Shown here piece by piece: positions 18,542 to 26,797 of a stretch of DNA of 61,711 nt. This stretch comes from an uncultured Opitutia bacterium (GTDB lineage Bacteria > Verrucomicrobiota > Verrucomicrobiia > Opitutales > UBA953). Location: positions 1-61,711 of the forward strand of contig CAINMU010000131.1 in the NCBI GenBank assembly GCA_903850885.1. Direction: 5' to 3'. The position numbers and the translations under genes were made by a program. The notes under the pieces were generated by a model. That model saw nothing but the letters and a program-made list of their open reading frames with translations. It was not told where the DNA came from and made no database searches. Position 1 is the stretch's first letter, and each line of letters starts with the position of its first letter.

Positions 18542-20574
18542 ATGATCCTTTAATCATCCAGCCTTTTCAAACCCCTGCGCGCGGCGTCGCGCAAGTCCCG
18601 GGGTCTAAAAGTATCACTAACCGCGCCCTCATCTTGGCCGCCTTGGCCGAAGGTGAGACCGTCCTGACTGGGGCGCTCTTCAGCCGAGATACCAAAATCT
18701 TGATCGCGGCGCTCCGCGAACTTGGTTTCGAAGTCGCCGTTGACGAGGCTGCACTCGTGATCCGCGTCCGCGGCCTCGGGGGTCGTATTCCAAAATCATC
18801 CGCTACTTTGCATATCGGTAATGCCGGAACTGCCGCCCGCTTTTTGACCGCCTTTCTCGCCCTGGCACCTGGCGGGAAATACTTCCTCGATGGCGACGAG
18901 GCCATGCGCTCTCGCCCGATGGCCGGGTTGCTCACAGCTTTAAGCCAAGCGGGTTGCCGTGCGCTACAAGCCGACGGAAAGCCAGCCGTGGGCTTCCCCT
19001 TCACGCTCCATACCACCGGCAAATTAGGCGCGCTTGAAGTCGATGCAGCCGCCTCTTCTCAATTACTCTCCGCGCTCTTGATGGTCTTCCCGCTTTGTCC
19101 GGGAGCTTCCGTCAAGATGATCGGTGAAACTGTTTCGGAGCCCTTCGTCGAAATGACCGCACGCATGTGCGCGCAATTTGGCCGTCCCCTCCGGCGTGAC
19201 GCCGCCGGGCGATGGGTATGCGATCATAGCGGCCCTTACCTGGCCCCCCAGCCTGACTATGCCATCGAGCCAGATGCCACAGCGGCAAGTTACTTCATCG
19301 CCCTCCCGGCCGTGACGGGACCTCGCGCCAGCGTGCGCATCCATGGCTATGCGGAGGGCGGACTTCAGGGAGATACGGCCTTCGCCAAGGTCGCGGCGGC
19401 CTGCGGGGCAGTCTTACGGCCCTCTCAAGGGACATTAGTAACCCAGAGCTGGGCGGGCATCCAGGGCGGAGATTTTGATTTCAATGCTTTCTCGGATACT
19501 TTTCTGACGCTGGCGGTGCTGGCGACCCTGGCGACCCAACCGATAAAAATCCGCGGCATTGCCCATACCCGCAAACAAGAAACCGATCGCATTCTGGCTA
19601 TGGCTACCGAATTGGAACGCCTTGGTATACGCGTCGTGCCATCAGCGGCTGAGCTTAAGGCGAATCCAGAGCTGGCGGCGCTGACGATTTATCCTGACCG
19701 CGCCGCTTTGCGCCGGACCGCCGCCGCCGGCCCAATTTTAATTCATACTTACGAAGATCATCGCATGGCCATGAGTTTCGGAGTTTTGGGCTCGTTCGAT
19801 CTTTTTGGAGATGGCCGGCCTTGGATTGCGATTGCCGACCCGAGCTGCACAGGAAAGACCTTCCCGAATTTCTTCACCGCCCTCGAGGCCTTGCGCACAA
19901 ATTTTGTGCGTATCTCCGTGGATGGCGGAGCTGCCTCGGGCAAATCCAGTACCAGTCGCGTGCTGGCACACGCGGTGGGCCTTTTGCACGTCGATACCGG
20001 TGCACATTACCGAAGCCTCACCCGGGCGCTGGTCGATGCTGGCGCAGACCTGACGGACGTGGCCTCGATAAGTAGCGCCTTACGCGGCCTCAAGATTGGC
20101 TCCCAAATCATCCCACACCAAGGCGCTCAATCTTCGCGCCTAACACTCGCTGGTCAACTACCTGCAGACACTACTTTACGAACTCCTGAAATTAATGCAG
20201 CGGTTTCTAAAGTCGCGGCGCTGCCGGTCGTCCGCCAATTCCTTTTGGAATACCAACGTAGCCAGGTAAAGCTGGCGCAGGACCAAGGCTTTGCCGGCAT
20301 CGTGATGGAGGGCCGTGATATCGGTTCGATCGTCTTACCTGACGCAGAAGTTCGAATCTTCCTAGAAGCCGATACTGATGCGCGTAGCTTACGGCGAGCC
20401 GCCGAAGGCCAAGCCGACGCCGTGGCGCAACGCGATCTCCTCGACTCAACCCGGAAGACCGCGCCGTTGGTTTGTCCGAATGGAGCGACGCGGATTAATA
20501 ACACCCACCTCTCCCTCCCGGAGGTCGTCGAGCAAATCATCTCTCTAGTGCGGGTGGCGGCGTTACCGCGATGA
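18538..20574 (+). CDS. aroA-cmk: Fused EPSP synthase / cytidylate kinase
   Basis: One uninterrupted 678-aa frame encodes two enzymes. Residues ~1-452 are 3-phosphoshikimate 1-carboxyvinyltransferase: VPGSKSITNRALILAAL, GNAGTAARF, the EPSP-family SRPMAGLL region, and DHRMAMSFGVLG near its end. Residues ~457-678 are cytidylate kinase: P-loop VDGGAASGKSSTS, VDTGAHYRSLT, MEGRDIGSIVLPDAEVRIF and the RDLLDSTRKTAPL lid. The join at residues 453-456 has essentially no linker. AroA makes the chorismate precursor EPSP; Cmk phosphorylates CMP. Similar fusions are annotated in some betaproteobacteria. Both halves look intact. It overlaps tyrA upstream and plsC downstream by four bases each. Confidence 0.94.
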   Translation: MNDPLIIQPFQTPARGVAQVPGSKSITNRALILAALAEGETVLTGALFSRDTKILIAALRELGFEVAVDEAALVIRVRGLGGRIPKSSATLHIGNAGTAARFLTAFLALAPGGKYFLDGDEAMRSRPMAGLLTALSQAGCRALQADGKPAVGFPFTLHTTGKLGALEVDAAASSQLLSALLMVFPLCPGASVKMIGETVSEPFVEMTARMCAQFGRPLRRDAAGRWVCDHSGPYLAPQPDYAIEPDATAASYFIALPAVTGPRASVRIHGYAEGGLQGDTAFAKVAAACGAVLRPSQGTLVTQSWAGIQGGDFDFNAFSDTFLTLAVLATLATQPIKIRGIAHTRKQETDRILAMATELERLGIRVVPSAAELKANPELAALTIYPDRAALRRTAAAGPILIHTYEDHRMAMSFGVLGSFDLFGDGRPWIAIADPSCTGKTFPNFFTALEALRTNFVRISVDGGAASGKSSTSRVLAHAVGLLHVDTGAHYRSLTRALVDAGADLTDVASISSALRGLKIGSQIIPHQGAQSSRLTLAGQLPADTTLRTPEINAAVSKVAALPVVRQFLLEYQRSQVKLAQDQGFAGIVMEGRDIGSIVLPDAEVRIFLEADTDARSLRRAAEGQADAVAQRDLLDSTRKTAPLVCPNGATRINNTHLSLPEVVEQIISLVRVAALPR

Positions 20575-21215
20575 TTCTCGAATCAAAAAACATTCTCTAC
20601 AAAGCCGTCTACCATGGGGCTCGGGCGTTAATTGAAGTATTTTCCACTTTAGAAGTAGAGGGCTGGGAGAATATTCCCCAGGGGTCTTGCCTGTTCGCCT
20701 CTAACCACCAAAGCATGATTGATCCGCCTTTGTTAGGTTCGTGCCTGCCGCGTGAAATCTCGTTCGTGGCTCGCCGCACGCTTTTTGATAATCCCCTTTT
20801 TGGTTTCGTGATCCGGGCTTGCCATTCGATTCCGATCGACCGTGGAGCCGCTGACCTTGGCGCGATTCGGGCGGCTTTGGCGGCCTTGGCTGAAGAACGC
20901 GGCCTGCTGATCTTCCCAGAAGGCACCCGCAGCATCGATGGAGTCATTACGGCCGCCAAAGCCGGAGCCGGCCTCTTGGCGTGCAAGTCAGGAGCTCCAG
21001 TCGTCCCCATCCATATCCGGGGGGCGCGTGACGTCCTCGCGAAAGGTTCACACTTTCCGGCGGGCTCGGCTCGCATCCGGGTGCGCTTTGGTCCCGCGAT
21101 TACCGCTTCGGCTTATGATCCGGGCAAAGATCACCCCGAGCGCTTCTTGGAAGCGTCTCGGAGAATCTTAGAAGCGATTAAGTCACTCCCTGACCACCGT
21201 GATCCTGGTCTTTAG
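20571..21215 (+). CDS. plsC: 1-acyl-sn-glycerol-3-phosphate acyltransferase
   Basis: Acylates lysophosphatidic acid to phosphatidic acid at the inner membrane. The 214-aa protein has the catalytic HX4D motif in SNHQSMIDPP, an arginine-containing block II and the FPEGTRS block III. It is the last gene of the tyrA/aroA-cmk/plsC run. Its TAG stop shares bases with the TAA stop of convergent dnaN (the sequence TTAG at 21212-21215). Placing a phospholipid gene after cmk makes sense because CTP feeds CDP-diacylglycerol. Confidence 0.9.
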   Translation: MILESKNILYKAVYHGARALIEVFSTLEVEGWENIPQGSCLFASNHQSMIDPPLLGSCLPREISFVARRTLFDNPLFGFVIRACHSIPIDRGAADLGAIRAALAALAEERGLLIFPEGTRSIDGVITAAKAGAGLLACKSGAPVVPIHIRGARDVLAKGSHFPAGSARIRVRFGPAITASAYDPGKDHPERFLEASRRILEAIKSLPDHRDPGL

Positions 21216-22339
21216 GAAATCCGCTGCGGCATGACCACGCAAAGGAAGTCATCCTTCAGTCCGCGAATCACCCCCGGGGACATCTCGTCCTTGAATTCAA
21301 AATCAATTTCGTCTTCCGTTAGAGCCTTCAGGGGGTCGATGATATACTGAGGGTTAAAAGCGATGTTCACTTCTGGTCCATCGTATTTTATGGCGATGGG
21401 CTCGTGGGCTTCGCCACTTTCTGACTTTGCGGAAATTTCTAGGTTCTGCGTTTTCTTCGAAACCGTCATGCGAATCGTGTTGTTGCGATCATCCGTCATC
21501 AGGGAGGCACGGTTGACGCTCTCGAGGATTTTTTCGCGCTCGAGCCGGACTTTTGAACCGGCTTCCTTCGGGATGACTTGCCGGTAGTTCGGGTAATTTC
21601 CTTCGACGACTTTGGAGACCAACTGAATGCGATCAACGAGACCTTCTTCGTTCTTTGGGATATCGATGGTGAAGCCTACCTGGCGTTCGTTATTCGAGAT
21701 ATGGGCCATCCCGCCGGCTTTCAATAACCGCATTAATTCGATGATGGTGCGGGCGGGCAAGATTAACGCTAAGGGTTTATCAGCGCCTTCTAATTTGCGG
21801 ACGCATTTCGCTAAGCGGCGCCCGTCGGTGGCGACGACGGTTAACTTTCCTTCGGCGAATTCAAAGAAGACCCCATTTAAAATATAGCGATTTTCGTCGG
21901 ACGATTGAGCGTAGCTTACTTTACGCAGCATGTCGCCAAGATCATCTTGGTTGATGGAAATTGTTGGCTGCCCGGTGAAGTTAGAAATGGGGGGAAATTG
22001 ATCGGCGGGTAAGCCCGCGATTTGGAAAACGGAACTACCTGAAGTTATTTTGACGCGTTCTTTACCGGTCAGTTCCACGATGGTATCGGCGCTGGAAAGG
22101 GCGCGCACAATGGGGACGAGTTTTTTAACCGGGAGGGTGATGCGGCCAGGAGTGGAGACGGAAGCTTTGATGCGGCAGCAAATACCGAGATCAAGATTTG
22201 TGGTCGTCAGGGTAATCGTGTCGCCTTCCGCTTCGATGAGGACATTTTGAAGGATCGGCATTGTCGCGCGATTTCCGACCACGTTAGTGACGCTGGAGAG
22301 CCCGTTAAAAAAATGGTTTCGGTTGACCTTGAACTTCAT
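21212..22339 (-). CDS. dnaN: DNA polymerase III beta sliding clamp
   Basis: The ring-shaped processivity clamp of the replicative polymerase. The start MKFKVNRNHFFNGLSSVTNVVGNR, the PILQNVLIEAEGDTITLTTTNLDLG segment, ILNGVFFEF and VATDGRRLAKC, and the C-terminus ending VVMPQRIS (usual MPMR/L-type end) all fit the three-domain clamp. The frame is open seven codons upstream to 22360, but the ATG at 22339 matches the family start. dnaA is not adjacent in this window. The upstream intergenic region carries near-consensus DnaA boxes. Confidence 0.96.
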   Translation of the reverse strand: MKFKVNRNHFFNGLSSVTNVVGNRATMPILQNVLIEAEGDTITLTTTNLDLGICCRIKASVSTPGRITLPVKKLVPIVRALSSADTIVELTGKERVKITSGSSVFQIAGLPADQFPPISNFTGQPTISINQDDLGDMLRKVSYAQSSDENRYILNGVFFEFAEGKLTVVATDGRRLAKCVRKLEGADKPLALILPARTIIELMRLLKAGGMAHISNNERQVGFTIDIPKNEEGLVDRIQLVSKVVEGNYPNYRQVIPKEAGSKVRLEREKILESVNRASLMTDDRNNTIRMTVSKKTQNLEISAKSESGEAHEPIAIKYDGPEVNIAFNPQYIIDPLKALTEDEIDFEFKDEMSPGVIRGLKDDFLCVVMPQRIS

Positions 22340-22593
22340 GGTGCGGAAGAATTGAGGCACAGAGGGGGGCGAGGCAACTACGCAATGAACCCTTTCCTGG
22401 AAGACTGTATCTAATTATCTATTCATATATAAATACCAGTAGTAACAGTAGGCTTCGGAAATCTGTGGATAGTTTCACAACCCCTTGGTTTATGGCTGCT
22501 ATGGGAAAAAGGGAGGCCTGTGCCGAGAATGCGAACAACCCTTAGCTTGTTCACACGTGACCCTAAACACGAACTTCTCACGGGCTATTCACA
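22340..22593. other. Candidate replication origin (oriC) between dnaN and pssA
   Basis: This intergenic stretch contains an AT-rich core (about 22409-22440) and three sequences one base from the TTATNCACA DnaA-box consensus. They are CTATCCACA on the minus strand at 22464-22472, TTGTTCACA at 22547-22555 and CTATTCACA at 22585-22593; the last overlaps the end of pssA. The dnaN neighbourhood and two parS palindromes 9-10 kb away support an origin-proximal location. No coding frame of note is present. That these boxes work as oriC is inference; they could also regulate dnaN. Confidence 0.45.
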
Positions 22594-23482
22594 ACCCGGA
22601 CACATCTTCATCGTCATCCTCGGGGGCGGGGTCTATTTCACTCTTTTTAAGCAAGAAAAAATGGCGGATAATCCCCCAGAGAATGTAACCTAGGAACAGG
22701 GCGGGAAAGGAGAACTCGGGATACCGGAATAATACGGCCGCACAGATGATAATAAGAATAAAACCTCTCGTCCGCGCCCGGGATTTCCAATCCAGTTTTT
22801 TAAAGCTCGGGAAGCGGACATTACTGATCATCAGGTAAGAAATCACCAACATGAGTGGCAAGAGGGTCCAAGACCAAGCGAGGAGGGTGGGGTCCAAAGA
22901 ATCTTTAATTTCTCCGTTTCGCAAGACGCGCGAGAGGACCAAGACCAGGGAGGCCATCACGCCGGCGGCGGCCGGCGAAGGTAGCCCCACAAAATCGCCC
23001 CCAGCGGCGCGTTTCTCATTCCCGGGCACCAGCGGATTAGTCAGCACGTTAAAGCGCGCCAGACGCACCCCGACGCAGAGCAGATAGACAAAGGCCAGCA
23101 GCCAGGTGGCCAGTTGGACATTATCATTTTCGCCGGGTTTGATGATCAGGAAGCAGGCCATGAGCGCGGGGGCGACCCCGAACGAAACCGTATCGGCGAT
23201 GGAATCAAATTCGGCCCCGAAGAGCGATTCGCGGTTCGTCGCCCGGGCGATTAAGCCATCGAACAGATCGCAGACGCAGGCGAAAAGGATGAACCAGACG
23301 GCCCAGATATAATGGTCGGCGCGTTCGGCCGTCGGCAGCGCGGTGAAGCGGGCTTCGATGCAATTCTTGATGGCCAAGAAGCCACAGAGCATATTGCCCG
23401 CCGTAAATAGGTTCGGCAGGAGGTAGATATGGGCGGCTTCTTCAGGCGAAGAATACGCAGGTTTTAAAGGTTTTTGGGACAC
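22589..23482 (-). CDS. pssA: CDP-diacylglycerol--serine O-phosphatidyltransferase
   Basis: An integral membrane enzyme making phosphatidylserine, the precursor of phosphatidylethanolamine. It has the CDP-alcohol phosphatidyltransferase signature DLFDGLIARAT followed by FGAEFDSIAD (D-x2-D-G-x2-A-R-x8-G-x3-D-x3-D). An N-terminal NLFTAGNMLCGFLAI segment and several membrane helices are also seen. At 297 aa it is of the longer Gram-positive/PVC-like form. The C-terminus is acidic. The next gene upstream is three bases away on the same strand. Confidence 0.92.
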   Translation of the reverse strand: MSQKPLKPAYSSPEEAAHIYLLPNLFTAGNMLCGFLAIKNCIEARFTALPTAERADHYIWAVWFILFACVCDLFDGLIARATNRESLFGAEFDSIADTVSFGVAPALMACFLIIKPGENDNVQLATWLLAFVYLLCVGVRLARFNVLTNPLVPGNEKRAAGGDFVGLPSPAAAGVMASLVLVLSRVLRNGEIKDSLDPTLLAWSWTLLPLMLVISYLMISNVRFPSFKKLDWKSRARTRGFILIIICAAVLFRYPEFSFPALFLGYILWGIIRHFFLLKKSEIDPAPEDDDEDVSGL

Positions 23483-23484
23483 GC

Positions 23485-23838
23485 TTAGGATTTGGGTTCG
23501 TCGAGGTATTTCCAGAAGCCGCCCTCTTGTTCGAGGCGGGCTTCGTCTTCGGGGAAGGGAAGGTGAGAGCGAAAAGCGAAGTCTTTAAAGGTATGCCGAT
23601 GTAAGACATAATTAGCCAAGAGCGACCCTTCGGCGGCTTCGAAATAAATTCTAAATTCGCCGACGCGTAAACGGTGATAGGTATGCCCGCCCCGTCGGAC
23701 GGTCCCCAAGTCGGAGCGACCTTGAAGCATGTCCTCCGGGGTGAGCGAAGAAAATGCCTCCACGACTTCCATCTGCTCCAACGTCGGCAGCTTACCCAAG
23801 ACGTGCATAGCTTGATCGCTAAAATTAACTTGGTACAT
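23485..23838 (-). CDS. Solitary RelE/ParE-fold protein
   Basis: A 117-aa protein from MYQVNFSDQAMHVL with the RelE-superfamily layout: two N-terminal helices (AMHVLGKLP, EQMEVVEAF), a GTVRRGGHTYHRLRVGEFRIYFE strand region and a LHRHTFKDFAF C-terminal strand with His and Phe. No antitoxin-like small gene adjoins it, and it sits three bases from pssA, so a classical toxin-antitoxin role is not supported. The frame continues to 23922, but that start would overlap the upstream phosphatase. It may be a domesticated RNase-fold protein. Confidence 0.6.
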   Translation of the reverse strand: MYQVNFSDQAMHVLGKLPTLEQMEVVEAFSSLTPEDMLQGRSDLGTVRRGGHTYHRLRVGEFRIYFEAAEGSLLANYVLHRHTFKDFAFRSHLPFPEDEARLEQEGGFWKYLDEPKS

Positions 23839-23881
23839 CGCTGGGTGAAGGAAACGGAGGGCGGCGAACTTCGGCAACCTT

Positions 23882-24346
23882 TCAGTTGCCCCGCTGCCAG
23901 CTGGTGAGTAGGTATTTCGCACGTATTTCGACCAAATCGAGGACTTTTTCGAAGTCTGCAGCCTCGCCGTAATAAGGATCGGGAAGGGCTTCGGTTCCCA
24001 GGAAAAGGACGAGTTTATGTTGATGCACAGCGGGGCATTGGGGGCGGAGCGCGCGTAAGTTTATCTCATCAGCCGCCAGGATGATGTCGTAGTGCGCGAA
24101 ATCAGAGAGTTCAACCTGACGGGCTCGAAGCGGGGAAAGATCATAACCGCGTAATTTCGCATGGTGAATCGAGCGTGGATCGGGCGGACTGCCGAGGTGG
24201 TAATTTTCCGTCCCGGCGGAATCAAATTCGATTTCAGCACCGTTTAGTTTGGCGAGCTGCCGGAGGACACCTTCGGCGGTCGGCGAACGGCAAATATTAC
24301 CCATGCACACTAAGAGAATGCGGCTAGGCCAATTAGGTGGAGCCAT
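23882..24346 (-). CDS. Low-molecular-weight protein-tyrosine phosphatase
   Basis: The 154-aa protein shows the active-site P-loop LLVCMGNICRSPTAEGV (Cys14-x5-Arg20) near its N-terminus and the general-acid loop LPDPYYG (Asp) near its C-terminus, as in the LMW-PTP/ArsC-like family. Such enzymes often counteract bacterial tyrosine kinases in exopolysaccharide export. No Wzc-like kinase is nearby. It lies in a minus-strand run with the DUF5069-like gene, the RelE-fold gene and pssA. Confidence 0.9.
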   Translation of the reverse strand: MAPPNWPSRILLVCMGNICRSPTAEGVLRQLAKLNGAEIEFDSAGTENYHLGSPPDPRSIHHAKLRGYDLSPLRARQVELSDFAHYDIILAADEINLRALRPQCPAVHQHKLVLFLGTEALPDPYYGEAADFEKVLDLVEIRAKYLLTSWQRGN

Positions 24347-24368
24347 GGCTTAAGCCTTGGGGTGGCGC

Positions 24369-24824
24369 TCAGACTTTACCGCCAAAGCTTTGGTGGTCGT
24401 CGAGGTCTAGGACCTCGAACCAAGTCGTGATATCTTCGCGTTTTGCACCCGCTGGGGTGGACGACTGATATTCGCTTAAACGAGCCCGACCCCCGGGTGC
24501 AGAGGGCGCTCGGCTTTCATGGTAAGCGCTGAAGACAGCGATTTCATGCCCTAGACGGGGGTTTTTCGCGTGGGACAACATCCAGGCCAAGATTTCTCCA
24601 TCTCCTAAGCCCTTGGCTACCTGAGATTTAAGTTCATCTGCCTCGACGCCAAGGAAGTCTAAAACGTAGCGATCTAAAGAGCATCCATAGGTGTATTCGC
24701 CATTTTTACCTGCGAGGGTTGCGCGGCATTTATCAATCATCCGGGGGAGGATGACAAGGCCACCGAGGCGGACGCGGGGGCTTCGGGGTGGGTGTTGCGT
24801 TAGGTCGTAGAGATCGTGGGGCAT
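24369..24824 (-). CDS. DUF5069-like protein of unknown function
   Basis: A 151-aa soluble protein. LGGLVILPRMIDKCRATLAG, EYTYGCSLDRYVLDFLGV and DGEILAWMLSHAK resemble the DUF5069 family, which I know mainly from Verrucomicrobiota and relatives. No catalytic motif, signal or membrane segment is seen. It heads the minus-strand group that continues through the phosphatase and pssA. It is divergent from the hemX/hemA pair. Confidence 0.6.
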   Translation of the reverse strand: MPHDLYDLTQHPPRSPRVRLGGLVILPRMIDKCRATLAGKNGEYTYGCSLDRYVLDFLGVEADELKSQVAKGLGDGEILAWMLSHAKNPRLGHEIAVFSAYHESRAPSAPGGRARLSEYQSSTPAGAKREDITTWFEVLDLDDHQSFGGKV

Positions 24825-24900
24825 AAAATAAGGGAGGTCGCCACCCTACCCCCCCTGGTTAAACGTGCAAGAACTGAGGTAAGAATGGAGGTTTGCCAAA

Positions 24901-25752
24901 ATGTCACACCCCCACCAATTTCCAAGCATGGTCCAGACTGTCGCAGATATCACCGCCCTGCCCTTGACCCGGGATTGCTGGGTTGGGGCTGCGATGGTGT
25001 TTTTGACGGCTGCGGTCTTAGATTGGTATGCGTCCAGAGATAATTCAGGGAAGCTTCAGACGGCTGCCCTTTGGCTCCTTCGGGCGGGCTGGGTTTTGAT
25101 TACGGCTATGCTGGCCTACCAAGGCTTACGGACGCGCGCGTTGCCGATTACCACGCCAGCCGAGGTGCTCCTGTCTATTGCCTGGGGTCTTGCGGGACTC
25201 GCCGGCTTTCTGGACCTAACTTTTAACCATCGCTTGCCAAGCTGGGCGATTGGGAGCGCGACCGCCGTTTGTTTGCTCATCGCCGCTGGGCTTGGCGTCG
25301 TCCCCCACCCTTCAGTGAATGCGAACAAGCCGATGTTGGTGATGCATGTCGGCGCGGCTGTCCTCGCTTACTGTGTGCTGGCCGCCCAGGCACTTAATTC
25401 GGCCGCTTACCTTTTGCAGGATCGTGCGCTCGCGAAACGTCGGTTTGGTGGCATCTACGCCCTCCTCCCCTCGCTCGTCCCATTAGATAGAGTCGGCAGC
25501 CAATTACTTGGAGCAGCGGTCTGGCTCTTGGGCTTGTCGTTGGTGATTGGTGCCACTGATTGGGCACAACGCGATTTGGCGCTCGTCGCTCTTCCAAAGC
25601 TGGCTGTCGCACTCCTCACGTGGCTGGCCGGACTCTATGTGATCATTCAGCGTCGTCGGCATCGCCTTGCAGGTGCCGATTTTGCGCGAGCTTCACTCTG
25701 GGCCTTCGTTCCGGCGCTCATCGCCCTATATCTATCTTTTCCTCACGCCTGA
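24901..25752 (+). CDS. HemX/CcsA-type cytochrome c assembly membrane protein
   Basis: A 283-aa polytopic protein with about eight hydrophobic segments. MLVMHVGAAVLAYCVLAAQA and LLGLSLVIGA fit the cytochrome c assembly (CcsA/CcmC/HemX) family, which binds haem in the membrane through conserved histidines. The hemA start overlaps its stop (TGATG). In Bacillus hemX follows hemA and affects GluTR levels; a similar link is plausible here. A system II cytochrome c maturation role is the alternative, but no ccsB/resB neighbour is visible. Confidence 0.75.
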   Translation: MSHPHQFPSMVQTVADITALPLTRDCWVGAAMVFLTAAVLDWYASRDNSGKLQTAALWLLRAGWVLITAMLAYQGLRTRALPITTPAEVLLSIAWGLAGLAGFLDLTFNHRLPSWAIGSATAVCLLIAAGLGVVPHPSVNANKPMLVMHVGAAVLAYCVLAAQALNSAAYLLQDRALAKRRFGGIYALLPSLVPLDRVGSQLLGAAVWLLGLSLVIGATDWAQRDLALVALPKLAVALLTWLAGLYVIIQRRRHRLAGADFARASLWAFVPALIALYLSFPHA

Positions 25753-26792
25753 TGAGTGAGCAATCTAAGAATCTGGTCGCACTCAGTGCGACGCATCGCA
25801 CCGCGGGCCTTGATGAGCGCGCGGCCTTCACGGTGCCGCCGGGTGGGGCCGATATTTTTTACGCGGCGGCGCGCGAGGCCGGCCTTGCGGAAGCGGTATT
25901 GCTTGCCACCTGTAATCGACTGGAAGCCTACGCAGTTGGCGATGAAGCGGCGGCCTTGCATTTGCGCACTGCGTTAATGAAAGCGACGGGAGCCCCGGCC
26001 GAGGCTCTCGATCAACACCTTCGGGCGGTACCTGGTCTGCTGGCGGTCGAACATCTTTTTGGGGTCGTTTCCGGTCTTGATTCTCAAATGGTCGGAGAAG
26101 TTGAAATCGCCGGCCAAGCGAAGGATGCCTATGCGGACGCTTTAGCGCGCGGCATGACGGGACCGATTCTTAACCGCGTCTTCCAACGTGCCTTTCAAGC
26201 AGGCGCTTGGGCGCGCACCCATACTGGCATCGCGCAAGGCCAAGTAAGCCTTGGGAATATTGCGGTCGATTTGGCCATGCGAGCGTTTGGTTCACTGGCT
26301 GAGGCGCGCGTCTTGATTTTGGGAACGGGTGACGTCGGTCGCCAGGTTGCCCAGGCCCTCGTTTCCCGGGGTGCTTCGCAGGTGGCGGTCGCCTCCCGCT
26401 CGTTTGAAAACGCCCGCTTGCTGGCGGAAGAATTTGCGGGCTCGGCGATGACGCTGGCGGACGCCTTGCGACAAGCGCATGCGCACGACGTCATCGTCGG
26501 CTGTGCGACGGTCGAGCGTGCACTCTTGGATTACAATACGATGAGGGAGCTGACGGAGCGGCGCCAAGGGCGCCCACTCCTGTTGGTCGATCTCGGGGTG
26601 CCACGAAATTTTGATGCCGCTGGTCGGGCCTTGGAGGGAGTTTATCTTTGTGACCTCGACGATTTGGCCGGTGTGGCGAACACCAATCTGAAAGCGCGCC
26701 TGGCCGAGGTCTCGCGAGCCCGCACGGCCTTGGCGGAAAAAGCGGCCCGTGCCTGGGGTGCGGCAACCCACTCCTACAGCGCGGAGGCCTGA
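25752..26792 (+). CDS. hemA: Glutamyl-tRNA reductase, short form
   Basis: Reduces glutamyl-tRNA to glutamate-1-semialdehyde, committing glutamate to haem synthesis. The catalytic Cys54 lies in LATCNRLEAYAVG. GEVEIAGQAKDAY and the NADPH-binding LGTGDVGRQVAQALVSRGA are present, followed by LLVDLGVPRNFD. At 346 aa it lacks most of the C-terminal dimerisation domain seen in ~410-430-aa enzymes. The protein ends soon after the start of the spinal helix. The ATG at 25752 overlaps the preceding stop; the open frame continues further upstream, but inside the hemX-like gene. Confidence 0.9.
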   Translation: MSEQSKNLVALSATHRTAGLDERAAFTVPPGGADIFYAAAREAGLAEAVLLATCNRLEAYAVGDEAAALHLRTALMKATGAPAEALDQHLRAVPGLLAVEHLFGVVSGLDSQMVGEVEIAGQAKDAYADALARGMTGPILNRVFQRAFQAGAWARTHTGIAQGQVSLGNIAVDLAMRAFGSLAEARVLILGTGDVGRQVAQALVSRGASQVAVASRSFENARLLAEEFAGSAMTLADALRQAHAHDVIVGCATVERALLDYNTMRELTERRQGRPLLLVDLGVPRNFDAAGRALEGVYLCDLDDLAGVANTNLKARLAEVSRARTALAEKAARAWGAATHSYSAEA

Positions 26793-26797
26793 TTTTT

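Noticed and set aside
22547..22560. CACGTG core at 22554-22559 as a third parS
   Set aside because: The flanking bases break the palindrome outside the central eight bases.
23839..23922. Antitoxin or longer N-terminus for the RelE-fold gene
   Set aside because: The extra codons overlap the phosphatase gene and look unlike an antitoxin.
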